IMG/VR virus record: IMGVR_UViG_3300027963_000354
Location: 1 to 23,151 of that record
DNA: 23,151 nucleotides
Origin: a virus
Strand: one strand, 5' to 3'
Part shown: in pieces, positions 7,386 to 14,746 of the stretch
How the letters are laid out: each line of letters begins with the position of its first letter
Numbering within the stretch: position 1 is the stretch's first letter
Notes under the pieces: generated by a model
The model's input: the letters and a program-made list of their open reading frames with translations, nothing else
Database searches by the model: none
Told to the model about the DNA's origin: nothing
Translations under genes and position numbers: made by a program

Positions 7386-7754
7386 ATGGCACATTTTGCC
7401 GAAATAGATGAGAGCAATACAGTAGTACGTGTACTTGTTGTTCCAGATGCTCAAGAAGGTCGGGGTCAAGAGTATCTAGCCGATGACTTAGGTCTAGGTG
7501 GGACTTGGAAGAAGACTTCCTACAACACACAAGGTGGAGTTCACGCTTTAGGTGGAACACCATATCGCAAGAATTATGCAGGAATTGGTTATACATTTGA
7601 CGCCGTAAAAGACGCGTTCATTGCGCCAAAGCCTTACGCTTCATGGGTATTAGATGAAGCAACATGTAATTGGGAAGCTCCCGTTGCAATGCCAACCGAT
7701 GACAAGATGTATCGTTGGGATGAAGAAACAACTAACTGGATAGAGGTAGCATAA
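7386..7754 (+). CDS. MAHFA-type small virion-associated protein (copy 2), 122 aa
   Basis: It begins MAHFAEIDESNTVVRVLVV and carries RKNYAGIGYTFDAVKDAF and SWVLDEATCNWEAP, matching copy 1 at 2225-2590. It differs by an insertion-like segment (TQGGVHALGGTP) before the central block. AAGGAG precedes the ATG and an extended -10 lies upstream. Function is unknown; placement among fibre genes suggests a fibre-associated role. It is followed after 2 bases by a small Ala-rich gene. Confidence 0.8.
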   Translation: MAHFAEIDESNTVVRVLVVPDAQEGRGQEYLADDLGLGGTWKKTSYNTQGGVHALGGTPYRKNYAGIGYTFDAVKDAFIAPKPYASWVLDEATCNWEAPVAMPTDDKMYRWDEETTNWIEVA

Positions 7755-7756
7755 AC

Positions 7757-7993
7757 ATGTCTGAAGCACCAACAAAGGTAGTAGTAGATTGCTCAACTGG
7801 AGAGACACAAATTATCCCGTTGACGGCTGAAGAAATTTCACAACGCGAGGCAGATGCAGCAGCGTATGCAACTGCACAGGCTGAGCGCGAAGCGGCAGAG
7901 GCTGCAACAGCAGCATTAAAAGCATCTGCTAGAACAAAGCTAATCGCTGGAACTCCTCTAACAGAGGCAGAAGCGGCTGTACTAGTAATTTAG
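7757..7993 (+). CDS. Small fibre-trailing protein, 78 aa
   Basis: The N-terminus (APTKVVVDCSTGETQIIPLT) includes the TGE turn seen in other small partners here. The middle is an Ala/Glu-rich helix (AYATAQAEREAAEAATAA) and the end LTEAEAAVLVI resembles the LTaEEa endings of the genes at 3338 and 6208. It is the most diverged member of the set and follows a MAHFA-type gene rather than a long fibre. It is probably a small helical assembly partner; this is inferred. No clear ribosome binding site precedes it, so coupling to 7386-7754 is likely. Confidence 0.75.
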   Translation: MSEAPTKVVVDCSTGETQIIPLTAEEISQREADAAAYATAQAEREAAEAATAALKASARTKLIAGTPLTEAEAAVLVI

Positions 7994-8041
7994 TTTTTTG
8001 TTACATCAAAGCAAGATAAGTATTAAAGACTGGAGGCTACT

Positions 8042-8608
8042 ATGCCAATATTAGGAACGGTAGCCTCTCAGTTTGCAGGAAAACCTTTTAGCTCGTTTGA
8101 ATCTATTGCAACTCTTACTGGTAATGGTTCATCAGGCGTATTAAACTTTACTAATATTCCACAAACCTACACGCATTTACAAATAAGAGCGTTTGCTAGA
8201 AATAGTGCTGGGGCAAATCTTGACAACTTTTATGTAAATTTTAATGAGGTTTATGCCACAAACTCATACGCAACACACTGGATTTATGGGTATGGTGGTG
8301 CTATTGCTTCTCAACAGGTTGCCCCTTGGACATTATCTTTAGGTGGATTTTTAACAGCAGGTACTGGTGAACCCAATGCAAATGGTGGCGCAATAGTATT
8401 AGATATTTTAGATTACACAAACACAAATAAAAACACTACATTTAAATCATTAAATAGTTTTAATGCAAACAATCAAACATATAGTGGCGTAGCAGTAGCG
8501 TCAGGTGTATTTTTAAATACTGCGGCAATAACAAATATAAGGTTGGCTTGCTCCAATTCATTTGCAACAACTACGCAATTTGCGCTTTATGGAATTAAGG
8601 GAGCATAA
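8042..8608 (+). CDS. Tail fibre/receptor-binding domain protein, paralogue 1, 188 aa
   Basis: First of three consecutive paralogues. It shares the N-terminal theme ESIATLTGNGSSGVLNFTNI, the block IPQTYTHLQIRAFARN and the end FALYGIKGA with the proteins at 8608 and 9136. It is all-beta by appearance and lacks the collagen rod or KGD module, so it is essentially a free-standing tip domain. TGGAGG precedes the ATG; a one-base TAATG overlap joins it to the next gene. Probably a minor tail or receptor-binding protein. Confidence 0.75.
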   Translation: MPILGTVASQFAGKPFSSFESIATLTGNGSSGVLNFTNIPQTYTHLQIRAFARNSAGANLDNFYVNFNEVYATNSYATHWIYGYGGAIASQQVAPWTLSLGGFLTAGTGEPNANGGAIVLDILDYTNTNKNTTFKSLNSFNANNQTYSGVAVASGVFLNTAAITNIRLACSNSFATTTQFALYGIKGA

Positions 8609-9135
8609 TGGCAAGTACATACGAACCAATAGGAACATCTACAGTTAGTAATGCTACAACTTCTACTTTTACATTCAGTAGCATTCCAGCGACATATACT
8701 GACCTTGTTGTTATCCTAAATGGAAACACTGATGGTCCAAGTTCTCCAAAAATGTTTTTTAATAATGAAAATACTGGAACTAATTATAGTTGGAATGGTG
8801 TAGTAGGCAGAACAGTAGTAGTTGCTACGGGGGATGTAAATACTAATCAACTTTACATTGGCGGCTATCAAAACTATTGGCCTAATAGCGCTACTGAAAG
8901 AGCGACTGCTTATATTCATATTATGAATTATGCAAATACATCAACATATAAGTCTTATGTAAGTCGAGATTCTGATTCTTACGATGTTGGTAGTCAAATA
9001 GGCGAAGTCGGGCTTTATGGTGGCATGTGGCGCAGCACAGCCGCAGTAAATAGAATTGATATATGGACAGGTTATGCACTTTATTACTTTAGAGCAGGAA
9101 CAACTGCAACTATTTACGGAATAAAGGCGGCATAG
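8608..9135 (+). CDS. Tail fibre/receptor-binding domain protein, paralogue 2, 175 aa
   Basis: It contains TSTFTFSSIPATYTDLVVIL, a central Tyr/Asn-rich region (TAYIHIMNYANTSTYKSYVS) and the end TATIYGIKAA. The order and spacing of blocks match its neighbours, showing tandem duplication with strong divergence in the middle, the part expected to face the receptor. The stop is immediately followed by the next ATG at 9136. Confidence 0.75.
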   Translation: MASTYEPIGTSTVSNATTSTFTFSSIPATYTDLVVILNGNTDGPSSPKMFFNNENTGTNYSWNGVVGRTVVVATGDVNTNQLYIGGYQNYWPNSATERATAYIHIMNYANTSTYKSYVSRDSDSYDVGSQIGEVGLYGGMWRSTAAVNRIDIWTGYALYYFRAGTTATIYGIKAA

Positions 9136-9654
9136 ATGGCAAATACATATGTATTAATTAGTCCAGTAACTGTAGGCGCAGGTGGCGCGTCCTCAATAGA
9201 GTTTACTTCTATTCCTCAAACTTATACTGATTTATGCGTAGTTCTTTCTACTCGTTTAACTTCAACTGGTGGGGCGCAAGATACAACTTGGCTTAATTCT
9301 ATAAATGGTAATACCAGTTCATTTAAGGACAAAGTTTTAAGAGGTGATGGAAGTTCCGCTTCAATTTTTGTACCTAGTGAAACACCCCTATACATAGGTC
9401 AAAGCCCAACTGCTAGCGGTACTGCTAATACTTTTGCTAGTCATTTTGTTTATATTCCAAATTATACTAGTTCTAATCAAAAATCTATTTCTATTGATAG
9501 CGTTCAAGAAAACAACTCATCAACTGCATATCTGGGATTTACTACGGGATTATGGACACAAACTTCTGCAATAACATCACTGTCTTTTACTACCAATAGT
9601 GGTAATTTTGCTCAATACTCAACCGCTTATCTATATGGAATATCTAACGCTTAA
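9136..9654 (+). CDS. Tail fibre/receptor-binding domain protein, paralogue 3, 172 aa
   Basis: It contains SSIEFTSIPQTYTDLCVVLS, the block HFVYIPNYTSSNQKSISIDS and the end TAYLYGISNA. It is the third copy of the module at 8042 and 8608. A 21-base stretch (9561-9581) is identical to 7001-7021 in the fibre gene at 6423. It has no gap from the preceding gene, so it is probably translated by coupling. It is the last structural gene of the run. Confidence 0.75.
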   Translation: MANTYVLISPVTVGAGGASSIEFTSIPQTYTDLCVVLSTRLTSTGGAQDTTWLNSINGNTSSFKDKVLRGDGSSASIFVPSETPLYIGQSPTASGTANTFASHFVYIPNYTSSNQKSISIDSVQENNSSTAYLGFTTGLWTQTSAITSLSFTTNSGNFAQYSTAYLYGISNA

Positions 9655-9688
9655 GAAGAAAGTCTCTAGGGCTTAGGAGGAAGAGTCT

Positions 9689-9883
9689 CTGAGCGACCAC
9701 GGATCTACAGGGCGTTCTAGTAAGTCATTCTACTGCTCAAAGAGTAGAGTGGGCAGGAAAATATTGCCTCGTGTTTTAAGACATCTAAAGTTCAGAAAAC
9801 CTGTGTATAAACGTAAAGTTAAACCGTACTTTTACTGGTCAGATCAAAGATTTAATAAGAATAAGACACACTTTTACCATTAA
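9689..9883 (+). CDS. Possible basic 64-aa protein with CTG start
   Basis: A 64-codon open frame lies in the 263-base space between the last tail gene and the glycosyltransferase at 9918. A perfect AGGAGG (9675-9680 region) ends 8 bases before CTG at 9689, the only start-like codon at that spacing; a GTG at codon 21 (9749) is an alternative giving 44 residues. The product is very basic and aromatic (KPVYKRKVKPYFYW, then RFNKNKTHFYH), about 18 Lys/Arg in 64, and could bind nucleic acid or be a small virion protein. CTG starts are rare, so this is tentative. Confidence 0.35.
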   Translation: MSDHGSTGRSSKSFYCSKSRVGRKILPRVLRHLKFRKPVYKRKVKPYFYWSDQRFNKNKTHFYH

Positions 9884-9902
9884 AGGATAGATATGCCAGA
9901 AA

Positions 9903-9911
9903 TGGTATAGT
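9903..9911 (+). promoter_or_regulatory. Extended -10 promoter for a leaderless glycosyltransferase mRNA
   Basis: TGGTATAGT is an extended -10 (TGn plus TATAGT). Only six bases separate the hexamer from the ATG at 9918, so transcription would begin at or next to the start codon, and no ribosome binding site is present. This is the layout of leaderless actinobacterial genes. The core matches TGGTATAATTAG at 7349. Confidence 0.55.
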
Positions 9912-9917
9912 TAGATT

Positions 9918-10955
9918 ATGAAAGTTGCCGCCTACGCTATTGCCCTAAATGAGGAGAAGCACGCTCAGCGGTGGGCAGATACTACTAAAGATGCAGATTT
10001 TAGATTGGTATGTGACACAGGATCTACGGACAAAACGATTGAGATATTAAGAAGTAATGGCATTATTGTCTATGAAATAAGTGTAAAGCCTTGGAGATTT
10101 GATGTTGCAAGAAATACTGCTCAGAGCCTACTACCAGCAGATATAGATTTATGTTTAAGTTTAGATTTAGATGAAACAGTAGATGAAGACTTTTTTAAAA
10201 AAGTAAAAGAACACTGGGCACCTGGTGCTAATAAAGGCTGGTGTGATTTTGATACTGGTCATACTTGGCTTGGTGCTAGGTTGCACGCTAGAGATGGAAT
10301 TTATTGGAAGTATCCTATTCATGAAGTATTTGTTCCTTCCCTTGATACTCCCTTAATGAGTTGCACTATTCCTACCAAGATGTATCACAAGCCAGATAAT
10401 ACAAAATCTCGTGGTCAGTATATGACAATGCTTGTGGCAGCAAGTAAAGAGTTTGGCGAAGACCATAGAATTTGGGTCTACCTTTGCCGTGAGTATTACT
10501 ATTACAGAATGTGGGAGTTAGTGATAAGTAGTGCTCAAAAGGTTACTGATTTTAGTAAAGACTGGTATATAGAGCGTGCAGCAGTTTGTAGATTTGCATC
10601 TGAAGCATGTAGAAACTTAGGAAGACTTGAAGAGGCACATACTTGGGCAGATAAAGCAATATCAATTGATCCATGCGGTGAGGCTTATTATGAAAAAGTA
10701 CGTTGTTACTATGAACAATCTGACTGGGGTGGCGTCTGGGAGACCTGTAAGTTAGTTGCTAAGTGTGAACCAACTAAACATTATTTATCATCTGAAGCGC
10801 TATGGAACTGGATGCTAGATGATATGAGAGCCTTATCTGCTCACAATCTAGGAGATAAAGAAAAAGCAGTAGAGTATGGGGAGAAAGCCCTTAAAGGAAA
10901 CCCAAGTGAAACTAGATTAATAAACAATATGGTTTTCTATAAGCAGGGTATTTAA
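9918..10955 (+). CDS. Family 2-type glycosyltransferase with C-terminal TPR-like region, 345 aa
   Basis: The N-terminal GT-A domain shows an early ALNEE (residues 9-13), DTGSTDKT (33-40) for nucleotide-sugar binding, and the DxD-type LDLDET (82-87) for metal and diphosphate. This matches GT2 enzymes that add sugars to glycans or proteins, including the SunS-like group. After about residue 190 the sequence becomes helical with TPR-like pairs (RLEEAHTWADKAISIDP, DKEKAVEYGEKALKGNP), suggesting binding of a protein substrate. There is no membrane segment, so it is cytoplasmic. It overlaps the next glycosyltransferase by one base. Donor and acceptor are unknown; tail fibres are plausible targets. 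Confidence 0.82.
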   Translation: MKVAAYAIALNEEKHAQRWADTTKDADFRLVCDTGSTDKTIEILRSNGIIVYEISVKPWRFDVARNTAQSLLPADIDLCLSLDLDETVDEDFFKKVKEHWAPGANKGWCDFDTGHTWLGARLHARDGIYWKYPIHEVFVPSLDTPLMSCTIPTKMYHKPDNTKSRGQYMTMLVAASKEFGEDHRIWVYLCREYYYYRMWELVISSAQKVTDFSKDWYIERAAVCRFASEACRNLGRLEEAHTWADKAISIDPCGEAYYEKVRCYYEQSDWGGVWETCKLVAKCEPTKHYLSSEALWNWMLDDMRALSAHNLGDKEKAVEYGEKALKGNPSETRLINNMVFYKQGI

Positions 10956-11821
10956 TGACACAGCCAAACGTATTCTTAGCCCTTCTTGTAAAACAAAAAG
11001 AAGCCGTTCTTCCACTATTTTTAGAAAGTCTAAACGACTGGGATTACCCTAAAGAAAACATATTTATTTACATCAGAACTAATAACAACACAGATAACAC
11101 AAAACAACTTTTAGAAGAGTGGGTAAAGGAGTACGGGGATAAATATAAAGGATTAATCTATAACAGCGAAGATGTGCCAGAGAAGGTAGAGCAGTACGAT
11201 GTTCATTTCTGGAATGGAGAAAGGTTCAGGGTTCTAGGAAAAATTCGTCAAGAGAGTATGAATCAAGCCTTGCTCACAGATTGTGAATATTATTTTGTAG
11301 TAGATACAGACAACTTCTTATTCCCAGAAACTCTTAAAGAGTTAGTAAAACTAGACTTACCTATAGTTGCTCCATTTTTAAGGTATGCAGTTGCTCTTGG
11401 AGAGAACGCTGATACTCCTGTAGAGGCTGCTAAGAGAGAAGGTCATATGAGTAGGTACTACTCAAACTATCACGATAAAGTAGATGACTTCGGGTCAATT
11501 ATTGCAGAAGACCTTTACTACAAAATTTTAAATCAAGAGGTAAAAGGGTTAATTGAATGCATGTGCGTTCACTGCACTTATCTGATTAAAAGAGAGTATT
11601 TATCTGAACTTACCTATTTAGAGCAGTCAGACCGCTGGGAGTATATGGTTTTTTCTAACTCTGCTAGAAATAAAGGAATTACTCAGTACCTAGATAACAG
11701 AACTATATATGGAGTTCTAACCTTGAGTGAGAATCTTGGGGCCTCTAGGTGGTGGTTTAATTATTTAAAAAATGAAAAAAATAGAACAGAAAAATATAAA
11801 TCTGTTACTAGTTTTACATAA
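10955..11821 (+). CDS. Glycosyltransferase resembling collagen galactosyltransferase N-domain (COLGALT/CERCAM type), 288 aa
   Basis: The order of motifs closely follows the N-terminal domain of animal collagen galactosyltransferases as I recall them: VFLALLVKQKEAVLP at the start (6-20), DYPKENIFIYIRTNNNTDNT (30-49), EEWVKEYGDKY (54-64), a DxD-type FVVDTDNFLFPETL (114-127), PIVAPFLRYA (136-145), and a late CMCVHCTYLIKREYL. The fold is GT-A. Eukaryotic relatives move galactose onto hydroxylysine of collagen; here the acceptor could be Thr, Asn or Lys in the collagen-like fibres encoded upstream. It is coupled to 9918-10955 by TAATG and overlaps the convergent epimerase by 8 bases. Glycosyltransferase is firm; donor and acceptor are inferred. 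Confidence 0.78.
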   Translation: MTQPNVFLALLVKQKEAVLPLFLESLNDWDYPKENIFIYIRTNNNTDNTKQLLEEWVKEYGDKYKGLIYNSEDVPEKVEQYDVHFWNGERFRVLGKIRQESMNQALLTDCEYYFVVDTDNFLFPETLKELVKLDLPIVAPFLRYAVALGENADTPVEAAKREGHMSRYYSNYHDKVDDFGSIIAEDLYYKILNQEVKGLIECMCVHCTYLIKREYLSELTYLEQSDRWEYMVFSNSARNKGITQYLDNRTIYGVLTLSENLGASRWWFNYLKNEKNRTEKYKSVTSFT

Positions 11822-12818
11822 GCCTGTCTGTCCATGTTTTTGGAGTTTTATCAGTAACAAACTCTAGAGGTAGGTGGTAGTTAAACTCCCTAGCGCCCTT
11901 AGATTTAATCCAGTTTACTAGTTCTACTAATCCAGACTCTAATGAGGTAGTAGTTTTATAGTTCAAAAGTTCTCTTGCAAGATTGGCTGAGCAGTTAGCG
12001 TGAAAAACTTCCTGAGGTCTTCCTGGCATATAAATTGGCTCTAACTTAAAATCAAGAATTATTGATAGTTTCTGGGCTAGTTCATTTATAGTAACAAACT
12101 CTTCATCTGGGCCAATATTAACAATTCGCCCATCAGCAACATCGGTCTCACATGCAATCATAAGTGGGTCAGTGACATCTTGCATAAATGAGAAACATCT
12201 TTTTTGCTCGCCGTTTCCATAGATAATAGGTTGCTTACCTTGAAGCATTCTATTTATCATAATTGAGGCTACGTTTCTGTAGGGGTCATCAAATTTTTGT
12301 CTAGGGCCAATAATGTTGTGTGGAACCAGTATTACGTAATTTAGCCCGTGAGTATCTGCAATATTTTTAATCATAAGTTCAGCCCCGTATTTTGCAATTC
12401 CATACGGATCCTGAGGCTTAGGGGTCATTGACTCAACAAAGGGAACTACATCCTGAGTGCCGTACCTTGCCATAGAAGATAGATGAACAATTTTTTTAAC
12501 ATTAGTTTTTACACAAGCACTCATTATGTTTGTAGTTATTTGCATGGTATTTCTAACAACTAGGGATGGAGAGAATACAGAGAGACCTTCATAGGCAGTA
12601 CATGCAGTATGAACCACTAAATTTACATCTTCAAAAAGAGGTTGGATTAGTTCTAAATTATCTAAATCTATATTATAAAAATCAACGCCTGAAGGCACAT
12701 TTTCTTCATACCCACCTAGTAAATTATCTATTCCTATAACATCATAGCCTTTAGCAAGAAAAGCATCTGCTAGATGACTGCCCATAAACCCTGCTACACC
12801 AGTTACTAATACTTTCAT
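11814..12818 (-). CDS. NAD-dependent epimerase/dehydratase (extended SDR), 334 aa
   Basis: It begins MKVLVTGVAGFMGSHLADAF with the Rossmann GxxGxxG (G7, G10, G13), has HLSS at 113-116 and the catalytic YxxxK as Y139/K143 (DPYGIAKYGAE). This is the layout of UDP-sugar 4-epimerases and nucleotide-sugar 4,6-dehydratases. C-terminal PGRPQEVFHANCSANLAREL fits the sugar-nucleotide-binding part of that family. It would supply an activated sugar for the neighbouring glycosyltransferases. Its start overlaps the end of 12815-13495 by four bases (ATGA), and its end overlaps the convergent plus-strand gene. The exact substrate cannot be assigned. Confidence 0.88.
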   Translation of the reverse strand: MKVLVTGVAGFMGSHLADAFLAKGYDVIGIDNLLGGYEENVPSGVDFYNIDLDNLELIQPLFEDVNLVVHTACTAYEGLSVFSPSLVVRNTMQITTNIMSACVKTNVKKIVHLSSMARYGTQDVVPFVESMTPKPQDPYGIAKYGAELMIKNIADTHGLNYVILVPHNIIGPRQKFDDPYRNVASIMINRMLQGKQPIIYGNGEQKRCFSFMQDVTDPLMIACETDVADGRIVNIGPDEEFVTINELAQKLSIILDFKLEPIYMPGRPQEVFHANCSANLARELLNYKTTTSLESGLVELVNWIKSKGAREFNYHLPLEFVTDKTPKTWTDRLM

Positions 12819-13495
12819 TTGTTAATTGCCTCTTTTAGTTTTGTAATATCACTCTGAAAATTTGTCATTTTATATCTAGCCAAAGCATTTCTATCTCTCT
12901 CATACATCCAAGGAGAGTTTATTGCATCATATAAATCATCAACAGGTGCTTTACGAACAGCGTAGTGGTGATGTTCTAGGATAACTTCAGGACAGTATCT
13001 AAGAGTCTGCATAGCATCTCCCAGTAGTTTCCAAAAATTATCTATATATAGATGTAATAACTCAGGAGGGGCTAGGTATCCAAGTGTTTTTACAATATTT
13101 GAATCAAAACAAGTTCCGTTGCTGGGTAAAAGAGCCCTTTGAGCCAGATCATCTGGGTATGAGATGCCCATAGGTACATCTTTTATTGCATTAATAAGGT
13201 TTTCATCCCACTTGGGTGTCATAACAGTCGTGTCATCGGCTGCCCAAAGAATGTAGTCATACTCATCCATGTACTTATTTGCCATGCGATTTAGTTTTTC
13301 ATTAACACCCAACTGCTCTGGTTTAGGTCCTATCTCATACTTAATACCCTGCATCCTCGGATATAAAGCGTGATCATCCTCATCTAAGCAAGCGACTATG
13401 TCTGAAACAGTTGTGTGTTGTCTTAGAGAATTTACTGCTCTAACAAACCTTTTGGGCCTAGTTCTAGATGGAACTAAGATAACTGAGCGAGTCAT
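12815..13495 (-). CDS. GT-A-type glycosyltransferase, 226 aa
   Basis: The N-terminus SVILVPSRTRPKRFVRAVNS is typical of compact GT2-like enzymes. LDEDD (38-42) and YILWAADDTTVMTPKWD (81-97) supply acidic metal and donor-binding motifs, and a HHH cluster (175-177) lies where a catalytic or metal-binding His is found in related GT-A folds. It has no membrane segment and is shorter than usual GT2 proteins. It is translationally coupled to the epimerase, suggesting that the epimerase makes or changes its donor. Acceptor unknown; phage fibre, host glycan or DNA are possible. Confidence 0.72.
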   Translation of the reverse strand: MTRSVILVPSRTRPKRFVRAVNSLRQHTTVSDIVACLDEDDHALYPRMQGIKYEIGPKPEQLGVNEKLNRMANKYMDEYDYILWAADDTTVMTPKWDENLINAIKDVPMGISYPDDLAQRALLPSNGTCFDSNIVKTLGYLAPPELLHLYIDNFWKLLGDAMQTLRYCPEVILEHHHYAVRKAPVDDLYDAINSPWMYERDRNALARYKMTNFQSDITKLKEAINK

Positions 13496-13520
13496 AATTT
13501 AATTTTAACACGGAATACAT

Positions 13521-13555
13521 AAAAAATAGGGATCACTCTCTACAAGTGATCCCTA
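13521..13555 (-). terminator. Strong intrinsic terminator of the secreted-protein gene
   Basis: An 11-base perfect inverted repeat (TAGGGATCACT and AGTGATCCCTA at 13527-13555) has a 7-base loop. In the minus-strand transcript the stem is followed directly by six U. It lies 14 bases after the stop of 13570-14712. In the opposite direction it has no U tract, so it is directional. Confidence 0.9.
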
Positions 13556-13569
13556 CTTTAGATGTTGTA

Positions 13570-14712
13570 TTACTTAGATATGCCCTCACCTTTGATCACG
13601 GTCTCTTGTCCCGTAGCAAGATCTCTAACTACAACTGAAACGGTGTAATCACGACCTGCTCCAAGAGATCCAACATTTAGAGTCTGAGCAGAGCCATCTG
13701 TTCCAATTGCAGTAGTTGATCCAGACTTATTATCGCGGACAATAAGAGTTGCCCAAGATTTACTTGCATCAAAGTTTGGAACCGCAGGCATTGCAATAGC
13801 CACAGACAGGGCACCTGAGGCATCTACAACTCGAGAAGCAATAGATGGAGCAGTAATAGTTGCTCTATCTGTGGTATCACTTCTGGCTGGCGTTGGTGCT
13901 GGCGCAGTAGAAGCAACAGTTGCAACTACTGGGTTTAGTATTACAGTCTCAGTATTTGTCAAAGTATCACGAATTACTGTTTTAACTGTGACGTTCTGAT
14001 CTTGTGGAAGATTGTTAATAGTCACTGTGCTTGAACCTTGCGCAAGCCCGACTGAAGTAGTTGAGCGACCATCAGTAACTGTGTAAACAGAAACAACTGA
14101 TGTAGATGGTAGGTCTTGAATACCAGTAACATCAACAGTCATTGCGACTGAGTTATCCGCATTAAGTACCTGAGTTGTAACTACAGGTGAATTTGCTTGT
14201 GCCACAACAGGATCAGTTGGCTCTGTAGGAAGTGTCACTGGAGATAGTTGAGTGATCCCATATGTAGGAGTCACCTTCACGTCAGGTGCTACATATACTG
14301 AAACTATCGAGCCTTGAGTAATTGGCTTAAGGCGAGTTACACCATTTGAATCAACATATTTAACGCCAGCATTAGCAGGAAGTTTTACAATAATTCCATA
14401 TGAATCAATTACACGGTTTGGTGAGTACCCATCCCAAGTAACAATACGATCAACAACACCATCCACAATAACTGCATACTTTGCTTTCGCAGTTGGGGCA
14501 GGTGTTAAGCCTGACATCTGAGGTGTAGATGTAATTTCATCTAGAGTGATTGCAAAGTAACCATCTGCTCTTACCTGAAGTAAATCTTCAGACTTCATTC
14601 GAGATACTGTGCTTTGCGCATCTATGTCTGCTACCCATCCAGCAAAAGCTGGGCTGGCAATAAGTGTTAGCGCAGTGGCTAAACCTAATATACGTACTTT
14701 ATTCTTTAACAT
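13570..14712 (-). CDS. Secreted protein with two Fn3/Ig-like repeats, 380 aa
   Basis: A classic Sec signal peptide: basic MLKNKVR, a hydrophobic core to about residue 19, and a cleavage site SPAFA|GW after residue 24. Residues 25-165 form a strand-rich domain with AKYAVIVDGVVDRIVTWDGY. Two related repeats follow (about 175-266 and 285-378), ending VIRDTLTNTETVI and VVRDLATGQETVI, of Fn3/Ig-like appearance, joined by a Pro/Ala linker. There is no catalytic motif, LPXTG or C-terminal membrane anchor. It has its own promoter and terminator, so it may be expressed separately, possibly changing the infected cell's surface. AGGAG precedes the ATG. Function unknown. Confidence 0.8.
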   Translation of the reverse strand: MLKNKVRILGLATALTLIASPAFAGWVADIDAQSTVSRMKSEDLLQVRADGYFAITLDEITSTPQMSGLTPAPTAKAKYAVIVDGVVDRIVTWDGYSPNRVIDSYGIIVKLPANAGVKYVDSNGVTRLKPITQGSIVSVYVAPDVKVTPTYGITQLSPVTLPTEPTDPVVAQANSPVVTTQVLNADNSVAMTVDVTGIQDLPSTSVVSVYTVTDGRSTTSVGLAQGSSTVTINNLPQDQNVTVKTVIRDTLTNTETVILNPVVATVASTAPAPTPARSDTTDRATITAPSIASRVVDASGALSVAIAMPAVPNFDASKSWATLIVRDNKSGSTTAIGTDGSAQTLNVGSLGAGRDYTVSVVVRDLATGQETVIKGEGISK

Positions 14713-14746
14713 TCTTGCTCCTAGTCATTTTGTCTCTTGAGAGGCA

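Noticed and set aside
3738-9654. Diversity-generating retroelement acting on the fibre tips
   Set aside because: No reverse transcriptase, template repeat or adenine-biased variable repeat was seen in the window; the repeated domains diverge at all base types.
9893-9910. Five-codon leader peptide (MPEMV) with AAAGGA upstream of the 9918 gene
   Set aside because: Too short to support; its end overlaps the extended -10, which explains the sequence better.
9655-9917. tRNA gene in the gap after the tail genes
   Set aside because: No cloverleaf with acceptor stem, anticodon loop and TTC-type arm could be built by eye from this stretch.
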